From SVTX01 sp045612105 (GTDB lineage Bacteria > Bacillota > Clostridia > Oscillospirales > CAG-272), in NCBI GenBank assembly GCA_045612105.1, contig JAZKYL010000113.1, forward strand, positions 124,001-188,000: a stretch of 64,000 nt of DNA. The letters are read 5' to 3'. Below, piece by piece: positions 1 through 8,631 of this stretch (position 1 is its first letter; each line of letters starts with the position of its first letter). Position numbers and translations under genes: made by a program. The notes beneath the pieces were generated by a model. It saw only the letters and a list, made by a program, of their open reading frames with translations, made no database searches and was not told where the DNA came from.

Positions 1-1
1 G

Positions 2-196
2 GAATATGCGGGTGCTGTGAAATATTGGCCTTGGTTCTGGATACTTGTTCCCGCGTATATACTTGTTCCTGTTCTTGCTTTTTTGGTAGCTCTTCCTTTT
101 GAAGCCAAGCATTTTGCGGCAGATTGCAAGGCATTGGCTGAAAAAGTAAAGACACATTTTCATTCAAACAATAACAAATTAGCTCATCATCATTAA
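2..196 (+). CDS. C-terminal fragment of a membrane protein, probably a sugar transporter
   Basis: The window opens inside this gene, so only the last 64 residues are visible. They contain a strongly hydrophobic stretch rich in aromatic residues and proline (about residues 8-37, with Tyr-Trp-Pro-Trp-Phe-Trp at its start), then a charged tail ending in Asn and His residues. This looks like the last transmembrane helix and cytoplasmic tail of a secondary transporter. A GPH/MFS sugar symporter is an inference from the helix plus tail and from the carbohydrate genes next door; no diagnostic motif is visible. A strong hairpin terminator follows directly. The upstream sequence would settle the family. 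Confidence 0.6.
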   Translation, partial: EYAGAVKYWPWFWILVPAYILVPVLAFLVALPFEAKHFAADCKALAEKVKTHFHSNNNKLAHHH

Positions 197-202
197 ATAT
201 TA

Positions 203-233
203 CAAAAAATCCGCCTTTTGGCGGATTTTTTGT
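203..233. terminator. Bidirectional rho-independent terminator
   Basis: A perfect stem of AAAAAATCCGCC with its complement around a TTTT loop, followed by T-runs on both strands. It separates the rightward transporter fragment from the leftward operon ending at 245. Confidence 0.9.
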
Positions 234-244
234 ATATTGGTATA

Positions 245-3200
245 TTAGAATTTGATTACTTTAACGGAAACGTCTGTGAAATCGGTTTTGATACTCGTTA
301 TATTACCATATTGGGCAACATTAAGCATTCCTGTGCCAATACCCTGAACTTTAATTCCGTCTTTCGTTATCTCAAGCACGTCGCACTCTTCACTGTCAAA
401 CCAAGCGGCAACGTTACCCGAAGCAACAGCCTTTATCATTGTTCCGTAGCGAACGTTAACAGGATATTCGTATTCGCCTACTCGAAGGGTGGCAGTATGA
501 GTGGGAGCAGAAGCATCGAACCAGTCGATTGCAAGGAAATAGATATGCTTCGAGCCGTCCTCTTGACCGTATATCGCAAACTGCACTATATCGTCGCCGC
601 GCGCCCAGATTCTTTCCTCTGAGAAGATCGTCTTGGAGATCTCGGCGATAAAATTCTTCACCACCGCGTAAATTGCAGAATTTCCCGCGTATTCAAGGGT
701 GTTGAGAAGATAAACTTTACCGTCACCAAGATTTATCTCGTAAATCAGAGCGTTTCCGTTGTCTGTCTGTTTCAGAACAGTAGCGCCTTCGGGTATATTC
801 TCGTTGACGCGAACCGCGTTACCGTCAACTGTATCCTCAACAAAGTTTATCTCAGGTGCAATATATTGGATAAAGGAATGATCGATATAATCGAGATTAT
901 AATTCTCAATATCGGCTCTCAAGGTGGTAGTAGACAACTGCGCAAGACCTATAAAGAGCCTTCCACCGCCCCAAACATAGCCCTCAAGCTTGTCCATATC
1001 CTCACTAAGCGCCTTGTTGTAACCGACAGTGCAGAGAAGTTTGTAGCCATCAAAATCCTTTGCCTCAATAGGAAGAATATCAACGCCGCCCATGGGTGTG
1101 CCGCTATAAAATCCGACGGGCTTATCCTTTGGACAAGGGTGACGGTAGAGCGCGCCGTGTCTGCTTTGAGGATAGAATACGTCAAGCATATCCCATGCGT
1201 TTTCGGGGTCACCGTATTGCATATCGTTACGACCCCAAAGCGATGTCTTTGCGCCGAACATCTTCCAGCCGTCATATCTTCCGTTCAAGATTGCCACGGG
1301 TGTATAGAAGCTTCCGCTTCTGGTGTGGGTCGTTACGTATCTGTTAAAGTCCTTGTGCTCCTTCAAGTGGTCGAGACAAGCAGGGGAGAAACGGTTGTGG
1401 TAGGCAAAATACTCCTCCATTCTCCAAAGTCCCTCCTCGGTGTTTATCTCGTCCACACCCTGCATATAGGTGTTGTAAAGAGCCAAACGGTAACGCTTCG
1501 AATGCTCAGCGGCATCGTGAGGTGTGGTCGACCACTGGGTCGCCAAATGTCCTCCGATTTTGCCACCGTAAACCCTCGCCGAGCCTCTGAGAGCCGCGCA
1601 GGTAACCTCGTTTGAGGAATACATAAGCTCAGCACCCGTCCAGGAATATCCCGCCTGATAGAAATATTTGAACAATGTTGCAGGGCCCGTGTGTCTCGTT
1701 GAACCGTCGCGGCTGGCGGCGAGGCTATTTACAACGAAATTCGCAAGAGCCTCCATATCGCGCGGTATCGTATGGTCGCGGCAAACTTCAAGCTTTCCGC
1801 CTCTTTCATAGTAGGTATCGTGGGAATATCGCACGTTCATTCTTTCGTTATCATTCATAAAGAATCGCACGAAAAGATCGTTAAACATCTGCTCGTTGAG
1901 GTTATCGGAAGCATCTTTCCCAACTCTGCTCCAATAAACGTAAGCACCGTCAAGCTCGTGGGTCTGTCTGCCCAGGAAGCCATCCGACTCCATTTCCGCA
2001 AAGGTAGGGTTAGCGTTACAGCCCTGAAGCTCGCGTCCGTCTCTCATGTGAGCGTATTTGATTCCAAGAGACTTGAGGAGATCGGCGGTCTCGCGCCAGA
2101 GCTTGCCGTCAGCCGCCCTTGAGCCGCACCAACGATAGGTGGGACGAACGGTGAGAAGCTTGCCTATGTCGTTTGAAAGATACCAAGCGATATAATTCTC
2201 AAAATCTCTCTTGTTCTGATTGATATATACCATATCGCCCGTGCCCGTGATAACACCGTCGTCACCACGCTCAACGCAACGAGCAATATTGCACTCAACT
2301 CTGCCGCATTCGCAAACAAGAGCAAAGAACAGATCATTCTGTGGCTCGTTGCAGATGAATTTAAGCACGTTAAGTCCTGCTTTTCCGCATTTAAGCTCAT
2401 CGCAGGCACTTATTGAATCGGGGGCATCGAGAGTGAAGGCTACACCATCCCTTTCGGTCTTAAGCAGGACGGGGAATTCCTCGCCCACACTCACCACCTC
2501 GGGACACCACAAAAGCATATCCCGTCTGACAGACACGATACCAAGCTCGTGCAAATTATAGGGCGCGACATCTCTGTAATCGCTTGTATGGGTTATTTCA
2601 AGAGTATTTTTGCCCTCTTTCGCCACACCGCGAGGGATAGAAAACTCCCACTCGGAATAGCGGTGGCATCTTTCAAAAATCTCACCGTCATAAATTGTCT
2701 CGCCGTTAAGCTTTACGGTAAAGCTTGGCCATTCTACCTTTGAGAGGTTAACTCCAAGCCAGTTAAACTCAGGCTTGTCCTGCAAAAAGGGAATAAAATC
2801 GTGAAGTAGGCTCACATCGTTTTCGGAACAGAAATAAGGCTTTTCAAAGAAAACTCTGCCCGAATAATGCATACCCTCAAGATATACGCAAACGTTGGCA
2901 ATAGGAGCGGTTACCTTTTCGAATGCCGCTTCAAAATCGCTCCAGTCGTAGCTGCCTTCGGGAATATCAATAGTTACCGTCAGGTCGGGCTTCGTGTAAG
3001 CCAAACGCTTGTCTACACCCTTTGAATATCTTATCTCGACCAAAAGGTGAAGATAACCGTCCTCGTGAATCTTAAGGTCTTCTGCCTTTGCCGAAATGCC
3101 CGTGCGCCAGATAGAGCCGCTTCCGTAGTAGCGAGGCCACCAAAGTATCTTGTGATATGCGATCTTGGGATAATCAAAATTATCCGCACTCATATCAAGT

Positions 3201-3442
3201 GCAAATCGAGTCTTATTTGCTTCAGCAGAAGAAAGGGAATCGTCGATCCTTCTGTAAAGGTATTGATAGTCGGGCTCGGTCTTCCAGTTATAGAAAAGCG
3301 CGGTCTCGCCCGTCATAAAAATGCGGTCTGCGGCTTCTGCATCCTCGATCTCAAAATCAAGAGAATAGCTTCTTCCGGGTCGCAGGGAAATATCCTTGTC
3401 CTGCTCACAATGGAGAATTCTTTTGTAGCTTTCAAAATTCAT
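245..3442 (-). CDS. Large cytoplasmic protein of unrecognised family, probably carbohydrate-active
   Basis: A 1065-residue protein with no signal peptide. I do not recognise the family. The first ~280 residues are rich in beta-strand-like aromatic patterns and resemble carbohydrate-binding/jelly-roll sequence. The middle (about 400-750) looks like a TIM-barrel hydrolase, with many Trp/Tyr/His and a Glu-rich stretch near INTEEGLW. Around residue 860, a GGGRLFIGLA segment resembles the flavodoxin-like trimerisation domain of GH42-type enzymes; a beta-sandwich tail follows. It is the last gene of a tight leftward operon, 15 bp behind the dehydrogenase, and is followed by a strong terminator. A cytoplasmic glycosidase or related enzyme acting on an imported oligosaccharide is an inference. 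Confidence 0.75.
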   Translation of the reverse strand: MNFESYKRILHCEQDKDISLRPGRSYSLDFEIEDAEAADRIFMTGETALFYNWKTEPDYQYLYRRIDDSLSSAEANKTRFALDMSADNFDYPKIAYHKILWWPRYYGSGSIWRTGISAKAEDLKIHEDGYLHLLVEIRYSKGVDKRLAYTKPDLTVTIDIPEGSYDWSDFEAAFEKVTAPIANVCVYLEGMHYSGRVFFEKPYFCSENDVSLLHDFIPFLQDKPEFNWLGVNLSKVEWPSFTVKLNGETIYDGEIFERCHRYSEWEFSIPRGVAKEGKNTLEITHTSDYRDVAPYNLHELGIVSVRRDMLLWCPEVVSVGEEFPVLLKTERDGVAFTLDAPDSISACDELKCGKAGLNVLKFICNEPQNDLFFALVCECGRVECNIARCVERGDDGVITGTGDMVYINQNKRDFENYIAWYLSNDIGKLLTVRPTYRWCGSRAADGKLWRETADLLKSLGIKYAHMRDGRELQGCNANPTFAEMESDGFLGRQTHELDGAYVYWSRVGKDASDNLNEQMFNDLFVRFFMNDNERMNVRYSHDTYYERGGKLEVCRDHTIPRDMEALANFVVNSLAASRDGSTRHTGPATLFKYFYQAGYSWTGAELMYSSNEVTCAALRGSARVYGGKIGGHLATQWSTTPHDAAEHSKRYRLALYNTYMQGVDEINTEEGLWRMEEYFAYHNRFSPACLDHLKEHKDFNRYVTTHTRSGSFYTPVAILNGRYDGWKMFGAKTSLWGRNDMQYGDPENAWDMLDVFYPQSRHGALYRHPCPKDKPVGFYSGTPMGGVDILPIEAKDFDGYKLLCTVGYNKALSEDMDKLEGYVWGGGRLFIGLAQLSTTTLRADIENYNLDYIDHSFIQYIAPEINFVEDTVDGNAVRVNENIPEGATVLKQTDNGNALIYEINLGDGKVYLLNTLEYAGNSAIYAVVKNFIAEISKTIFSEERIWARGDDIVQFAIYGQEDGSKHIYFLAIDWFDASAPTHTATLRVGEYEYPVNVRYGTMIKAVASGNVAAWFDSEECDVLEITKDGIKVQGIGTGMLNVAQYGNITSIKTDFTDVSVKVIKF

Positions 3443-3457
3443 AATAAGCCTCCGGCT

Positions 3458-4414
3458 TTAAAGTTTATTAACTATGCTGTGCGGTTTCTCGCCTTTAAGA
3501 TAACGAACAACGTTATCTCCAACCTCCTCGTGGATGGCGGTAACAGCAACGTCGGTATTCCAGGCAACGTGAGGGGTAAGAACGGCATTATGATAATTTA
3601 CAATTCTCTCGTCAACCGGTGAGTTTTCGTCCTCGAAAACGTCAAGCCCGACACCCGCGATCAGCTTTTCTTCAAGGGCTTCTATAAGCTCTTTTTCGTT
3701 TATGATCGCACCTCTGCTCGTATTTATAAGTATAGCAGTTTTTTTCATTTTTGTAAAGAGATTTTTGCCAAATAAATGGCGAGTGGTTTCGTTCAAAGGC
3801 AGGTGGAGCGACACAAAATCGGCATTTGAAAGAAGCTCTTCAAGATCAACCTTTTTCGCATTAAATTCCGCGACTGTGTCCTCGGAAACGTAAGGATCGT
3901 AAACTAAAGCATTCATACAAAGACCGTTGGTCATTTTACAAAGTGCTTTTCCGATATTGCCAAAGCCGACAAAGCCGATAGTTTTGACTGCAAGTCTCAA
4001 AAACGGAGGCATACCCGGACCCCATAAGCCTTCTTTGACCCTGTCGTGCATTTTTACCGTCATTTTTGCCGTGGCAAATATAAGCGACAGCGCGTGCTCG
4101 GCAACGTCCAAAACACCGTAATTCGGAGCGTTGCAAACGAATATTCCGCGCTTTGCGGCAGCCTCAAGGTCAACGTTATCGTAACCTATGCCGTAACGTA
4201 TTATTAGCTTACATTTTTCAAGGGAACTTATAACCCTCTCATTCATTTTTGTTGCGGTAAAGAGAACTACCTCTGCGTCGCGTATAGCCTCGATTACTTC
4301 ATCCTCGGTTTCGGCAGGAGATACTATAAACTCAACGTCGTCAAACTGCTTGAACACCTCCGTCTCATAGCTGTAGCTACTTGATTCTTTATTGAAAACA
4401 ACGATTTTTCTCAT
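3458..4414 (-). CDS. D-2-hydroxyacid dehydrogenase family protein
   Basis: A 318-residue NAD-dependent D-isomer 2-hydroxyacid dehydrogenase. Seen: the Rossmann dinucleotide motif GFGNIG near residue 150, the family signature NTSRGAIINEKEL with the catalytic Arg, the GLDVFEDE segment with the acidic residue of the relay, and the catalytic His in TPHVAWNT. Length is typical. These enzymes interconvert 2-keto acids and D-2-hydroxy acids; the substrate cannot be read from sequence. Sitting between an amidohydrolase and the large unknown protein, and downstream of an HpaI-type aldolase, it may reduce or oxidise a sugar-acid intermediate or the lactaldehyde/pyruvate-derived product (inference). Confidence 0.9.
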   Translation of the reverse strand: MRKIVVFNKESSSYSYETEVFKQFDDVEFIVSPAETEDEVIEAIRDAEVVLFTATKMNERVISSLEKCKLIIRYGIGYDNVDLEAAAKRGIFVCNAPNYGVLDVAEHALSLIFATAKMTVKMHDRVKEGLWGPGMPPFLRLAVKTIGFVGFGNIGKALCKMTNGLCMNALVYDPYVSEDTVAEFNAKKVDLEELLSNADFVSLHLPLNETTRHLFGKNLFTKMKKTAILINTSRGAIINEKELIEALEEKLIAGVGLDVFEDENSPVDERIVNYHNAVLTPHVAWNTDVAVTAIHEEVGDNVVRYLKGEKPHSIVNKL

Positions 4415-4430
4415 AAAAGTTAACTCCGTA

Positions 4431-5312
4431 TTATTTTAAATATACTCTTTTTGCGTTCTCTCCCATAACTTGAGGCAATTCGGCTTTTGTAAATATTCCG
4501 CTTTCCTCTACTCGGTCGATAAGCTGCTTATAGGTAAATTTGCATAGCACTCCGGGAATATCTGTACCCCAAAGCATTCGCTCTGCACCTATTACTTTTT
4601 TTAAGGATCTCAAATAATCGGCTTGGGATTCAAGAGATAAATTTGCAAAATCCATTACAAAATTATCTCCCGTAAGGCTTTTGGCAAACTCCAAACGCAT
4701 TTCATTTTTACCGTCATTGTTAGGGAAGAAACAATGGGTCATAACGAACAGAACGTTCCTATATCTTTCGACTATTGTTTTAAAACCTTCAAAATCAAAG
4801 CTCGGCATACTCATAGTTCCCATATCGATAGCGACTGTCAATCCAAGAGCATCCGCTTTTTCAAGAAGATGGCAGAAAGCCTCATCGGTCAGTTTCAGAT
4901 CACTGTGAAAGCCCGAAAGCCCCCATTCCGAGGATATCTCAAATTTTAATGCCTTGAATCTGTATCTTTCGATCAGATTGTCAAATATTTTATCGGCATA
5001 GAGGGCATAAGGGTCAATAGCTCCTACCGCAGTCAGCTTTTCGGGATATTTCGCCGCCGACTCTGCCATATAATCGTTATGAAAGCCATAGTTACCTCCT
5101 TGAAGAAGCACTGCGTGGTCAATGCCGTTCTCGTCCATTAACCCGATCAAAGTTTCGGCATGAAACCCTGTATCGCCGTACTCGGCAGGGAAGAATTGCT
5201 CAACGTGACCCGTTGCCCAAACACCTTTTCCTCCGCCTAAGGGACGAAATTCACCCTTTGCTCCGTACCCCTTGAGTATCTCGTAAACATGCGCGTGCGC
5301 ATCAATTATCAT
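4431..5312 (-). CDS. Amidohydrolase-2 family metal-dependent hydrolase
   Basis: A 293-residue TIM-barrel hydrolase. Seen: the N-terminal metal-binding IIDAHAHVYE motif, a His in FVMTHCF and the C-terminal metal-ligand Asp in LWGTDIPG. The amidohydrolase-2 family includes lactonases of deoxysugar oxidation (L-rhamnono- and L-fucono-lactone hydrolases) as well as decarboxylases. The neighbour upstream is an HpcH/HpaI aldolase, the class that cleaves 2-keto-3-deoxy sugar acids, so a lactonase role is a reasonable inference. It lies 15 bp after the aldolase and 16 bp before the dehydrogenase, so the genes are co-transcribed. Confidence 0.88.
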   Translation of the reverse strand: MIIDAHAHVYEILKGYGAKGEFRPLGGGKGVWATGHVEQFFPAEYGDTGFHAETLIGLMDENGIDHAVLLQGGNYGFHNDYMAESAAKYPEKLTAVGAIDPYALYADKIFDNLIERYRFKALKFEISSEWGLSGFHSDLKLTDEAFCHLLEKADALGLTVAIDMGTMSMPSFDFEGFKTIVERYRNVLFVMTHCFFPNNDGKNEMRLEFAKSLTGDNFVMDFANLSLESQADYLRSLKKVIGAERMLWGTDIPGVLCKFTYKQLIDRVEESGIFTKAELPQVMGENAKRVYLK

Positions 5313-5327
5313 AATAATACCCCCTCT

Positions 5328-6098
5328 TTAAAGCGAGTCGATTAATGCTTTAACACGTCTTGCTTCTGCCATAAGCATTCCAAGCTCGGTGTTGACCCAG
5401 AAAATATTCATTCCTTCACTGTGCCATTTGGTCATAGCCGCGTCGCCGCCCATAAAGATTCCGGCGCTTTTACCATGGGCGTTACTGACTCGGATAACCT
5501 TGCGTATATAATCATCGTAGGTAGTATCGGGCTTTTGACAGTCAAATGTGGGATAACCCATTGCTGCTTCAAGATCGTTAGGACCAACGATCACCCCCGC
5601 TATGTGCTCGCCGTATCTCGTAAGCATATCATCAAGCAGGTCTATTCCCTGAGGGGACTCCATCTGCAAAAAAAGAAGTCTGTTTCTGTTAAATTCGGCT
5701 ATAGTCTCGCCCTTTCGGAGACAAGCTCTGCCGCCAACTCCCTTTTTGCCGTATGGAGGCATACGCAGTGAGCGGATAGCTGTTTCAACTTGCTCAAAGG
5801 TCTCTGTGCGGGGAATAAGCACACCGTCAGCACCCATATCGATACACTTCGAGATACAGTGATATTCGCAATCCTGAACTCTTGCAATAAGAGGAATATC
5901 GGCTATTCTACAGGCCTGTCCCAAATCCCCGAGTATTTCGGGATAAAAAGCACCGTGTTCAAGGTCTGCCAAGATAAAGTCAACTCCGCAATTCTTATAT
6001 ACCTCGGGAAGTCTCGTATTGTTCCACTCGCAGAGCATAGTTGAATAGATCTTCTCGCCATTTTGCAATTTTTCTTTTAATTTCTCAATACCGCTCAT
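5328..6098 (-). CDS. HpcH/HpaI family aldolase (2-keto-3-deoxy sugar-acid aldolase-like)
   Basis: A 256-residue class II, metal-dependent aldolase of the HpcH/HpaI family. Seen: ILADLEHGAFYPE (catalytic His region), GADGVLIPRTET, a metal-binding Glu in FLQMESPQGID, and Asp in VGPNDLEAAMG. The family cleaves 2-keto-3-deoxy or 4-hydroxy-2-keto acids to pyruvate plus an aldehyde; 2-keto-3-deoxy-L-rhamnonate aldolase is a known member. First gene of the leftward operon, divergent from an AraC regulator that may control it. Substrate assignment to a deoxysugar acid is inference. Confidence 0.9.
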   Translation of the reverse strand: MSGIEKLKEKLQNGEKIYSTMLCEWNNTRLPEVYKNCGVDFILADLEHGAFYPEILGDLGQACRIADIPLIARVQDCEYHCISKCIDMGADGVLIPRTETFEQVETAIRSLRMPPYGKKGVGGRACLRKGETIAEFNRNRLLFLQMESPQGIDLLDDMLTRYGEHIAGVIVGPNDLEAAMGYPTFDCQKPDTTYDDYIRKVIRVSNAHGKSAGIFMGGDAAMTKWHSEGMNIFWVNTELGMLMAEARRVKALIDSL

Positions 6099-6264
6099 AA
6101 TTTTTTGCCTACCTTTCGGAAATCTATTGATTTTAATCGAAAAATGTGTTAAAGTATCTTATAAACACTACCTAAATTATACATAAACAAAGATAGATTT
6201 TTAAGTGAGAATGATACGTAAAAATTGAACTATCTTCCGAGAGAATATGTATTTGGAGGAATTT

Positions 6265-7137
6265 ATGTCAAGTGAAAGAGAACTTATACGAGTAAATAGC
6301 TTTTATACCGTGAATTTTTTTGACCTTTCGCCGTTTTTTCATACTAATTTTCATAATCACGACTGCTGGGAGCTATTCTACGTTGACAGCGGCGAGGTTA
6401 ATTGCATTACTGAGAGCGATAGCAGAATACTGAAGGCGGGGGACGTGATATTTCACTGTCCCGGATCTGTACATAATACAGTTTGTAACGGTAAGAGAGC
6501 CGCCGCTATATTTAACGTCCTTTTTTTCATCGATTCACCGGCGATGGAGTTTCTGAGCGGAAAAAGCCTGAAGGTTCCGGAAAAGCTGTTACCTACTCTA
6601 AGGAATTTTATAAACGAGTGCAATAAGACCTACTTGGTTTCGGAGCATCCATTGAAATCGAAAAAGAAGGCACCTTTTGGCGGGGAACAGCTTTCACGGA
6701 TATATCTTGAAGAATTTCTTTTACTTATGATAAGAGTGCTTCAAAATGATAATCAAACCGAACACTACGCAGCTGAAAACGATACAGATAACGTTCTTAT
6801 TGATGATATTTGCGAATTTTTGTCCGAAAACGTTTATAATACGGTAACTTTGAGGGATCTATGTGAAAGATTTCACTTTGGTAAAAGCTATCTTTCGGAG
6901 CAGTTTAAAAAATGCAAAGGTTCTTCAATAATGAGCTTCTTTCTCGGTCTAAAACTGGCAGAAGCCAAAAGAATGCTTCGAGAAGAAAATCTTACCATTG
7001 GGCAAATATCTGAAAAATTGGGATTTGAGAGTCCCGAGTATTTTTCAAGGTATTTCAAAAAAAGAGTAGGGCATTCGCCGAGAGATTTCAGAAAAATGCT
7101 GATAAATAATGCGTCTTTGAAGAAAAAAGAACTGTAA
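6265..7137 (+). CDS. AraC family transcriptional regulator with cupin sensor domain
   Basis: A 290-residue regulator. The N-terminal half is a cupin sensor (FHNHDCWELFYVDSGE, then a GDVIFHCPGSVHN strand pattern); the last ~100 residues are the double helix-turn-helix of AraC proteins, with FHFGKSYLSEQFKK and the second helix plus SPEYFSRYFKKRVGHSPRDFR signature. An ATG at 6247 is possible, but GGAGGA at 6255-6260 lies just before the ATG at 6265, so I chose 6265. It is divergent from the aldolase operon across 166 bp and upstream of the DegT/Gfo-Idh pair, the usual position for a local activator of sugar catabolism. The effector is unknown. Confidence 0.93.
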   Translation: MSSERELIRVNSFYTVNFFDLSPFFHTNFHNHDCWELFYVDSGEVNCITESDSRILKAGDVIFHCPGSVHNTVCNGKRAAAIFNVLFFIDSPAMEFLSGKSLKVPEKLLPTLRNFINECNKTYLVSEHPLKSKKKAPFGGEQLSRIYLEEFLLLMIRVLQNDNQTEHYAAENDTDNVLIDDICEFLSENVYNTVTLRDLCERFHFGKSYLSEQFKKCKGSSIMSFFLGLKLAEAKRMLREENLTIGQISEKLGFESPEYFSRYFKKRVGHSPRDFRKMLINNASLKKKEL

Positions 7138-7217
7138 ATTACGTAAAATTCTCTGATTTTTGAGCAAAAATCGCCAATATTTTATCGATTTTACGGCACA
7201 TTTTATCAATTTGTCAT

Positions 7218-7245
7218 TGTATAACAACTTCTTGTTTGATATAAT
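7218..7245 (+). promoter_or_regulatory. Possible sigma-A promoter for the DegT gene
   Basis: TATAAT at 7240-7245 with a weak TTGTAT 16 bp upstream, 67 bp before the DegT start. The weak -35 would suit an activator-dependent promoter, possibly served by the adjacent AraC protein (inference). Confidence 0.45.
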
Positions 7246-7311
7246 TTAAATATAAAAGTGTGCATTTGCTCATGATTTATTAAGAAATAATTTTTTGGAG
7301 GTAAAAATATT

Positions 7312-8622
7312 ATGGGAAAACAGACTTCGGATTTCAGGTATAACACAGGTGCGACTAAAGTACCGTGGGCGGCGGTCGGCGAAAACTACAACGTTCACGA
7401 CCTTATGGAGATAATTCGCTTTCTTATGCAGGGCGAGGGCAAGGAGTACGAGGATGCACTTGAGGCAGTCTGGACTCAGGTCAAGAAGCTTGATGCGCTT
7501 GCAACCCCTCCCGGAAAGCTTTCTCTTGGAAGCAAGGTAGAAGCTGCCGAGGCTGCTTGTAACGAGTACCTTAAGACCGAATCCTCCACCTTCGTTACCA
7601 ATGCGACCGCAGGATTTGAGATCGCTTATAAGTACGCTAACCTCAAGGCAGGTGACGAGGTCATCGTTCCCGCTATCACCTTCGTGGCTACTATGGCTTA
7701 TCCTCTTGCTATCGGCTGTAAGCTTGTATTTGCGGACGTTGATCCCAGAACCATTAATATGGACCCCGCTGACGTTGCGCGTAAGATCACTCCCAAGACC
7801 AAGATGATCGTTCCCGTACATATCGGCGGCTATCCCGTTGACCTCGATCCTATTCTTGAGCTTGCAAAGAAGCACAATATAGTTGTTCTTGAAGACGCGG
7901 CTCACGCTTTCGGCGCAATGTACAAGGGAAGAATGATCGGTACTATCGGCGATTTCGGTGCGTTTTCTATGCACGAGGTCAAGAATATCACCTCCTTCGG
8001 CGAGGGCGGTATCCTCTGTACCTCTATCCCCGGATATACTCCTCATATGAAGAGAGCACGTTTCCTGGGTCTCGACTTTACTTGTCCCATCAAGGATTGG
8101 CTTTACAACATCACGCCCATCCCCGGAAAGGAAGAGCCCTTTGTTCCCGGAAATTCATCCACAACCGAGATTCAGGGTCTTGGTCTCGCGCTTCAGGTTG
8201 CGAGAAACGAGGAGATCATAGCAATCCGTCGCAAGGCGGCTACCTATCTTTCCGAAAGATTCTCCGAGTGCGACGCTATCATCCCTCAGCTTCTTGACAG
8301 CGATGATATCAAGCCCACCTACCATATGTATCTGCTTCAGATCGACCCCGCAAAGGCAGGCGGCGACATTCAGACTCTGAAGAAGAAGCTTGACGAAAAG
8401 GGCGTTACTCAGATCGCGCATTTCGGTCCTCTTTATCGCTTCAAGATTGTTCAGGATATGGGCTACGATTCCGATGAGATTGCAAAGACATGTCCTAACT
8501 GCGAGGAAGTATTCTACAAGAGATTTACTCACTTGCCTCTCTACGGTCTCTCCGATGAACAGCTTGAGTATATGGCTGATGCCGTTCTCGCGTCTGTTGC
8601 TGAAATGCAGAGAGGCGAATAA
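7312..8622 (+). CDS. DegT/DnrJ/EryC1/StrS family PLP-dependent aminotransferase
   Basis: A 436-residue sugar-aminotransferase family protein. Seen: the VTNATAGFEIAYKY substrate/cofactor segment, VIVPAITFVATMAYPL, EDAAHAFGAMYKG, and SMHEVKNITSFGEGG with the PLP-binding Lys (residue 224). The N-terminal ~70 residues extend beyond the core fold. These enzymes transaminate keto-sugars or keto-inositols. A GGAGG site lies ahead of the ATG, and the gene is followed 9 bp later by a Gfo/Idh/MocA dehydrogenase, a common pairing (dehydrogenase makes the keto group, aminotransferase adds nitrogen, or the reverse in catabolism). The substrate is unknown; codon use is more biased than in the AraC gene, suggesting good expression. 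Confidence 0.9.
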   Translation: MGKQTSDFRYNTGATKVPWAAVGENYNVHDLMEIIRFLMQGEGKEYEDALEAVWTQVKKLDALATPPGKLSLGSKVEAAEAACNEYLKTESSTFVTNATAGFEIAYKYANLKAGDEVIVPAITFVATMAYPLAIGCKLVFADVDPRTINMDPADVARKITPKTKMIVPVHIGGYPVDLDPILELAKKHNIVVLEDAAHAFGAMYKGRMIGTIGDFGAFSMHEVKNITSFGEGGILCTSIPGYTPHMKRARFLGLDFTCPIKDWLYNITPIPGKEEPFVPGNSSTTEIQGLGLALQVARNEEIIAIRRKAATYLSERFSECDAIIPQLLDSDDIKPTYHMYLLQIDPAKAGGDIQTLKKKLDEKGVTQIAHFGPLYRFKIVQDMGYDSDEIAKTCPNCEEVFYKRFTHLPLYGLSDEQLEYMADAVLASVAEMQRGE

Positions 8623-8631
8623 GGTGGCGAT

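Noticed and set aside
6247..6264. Earlier ATG for the AraC regulator
   Set aside because: The GGAGGA ribosome binding site lies between it and the ATG at 6265.
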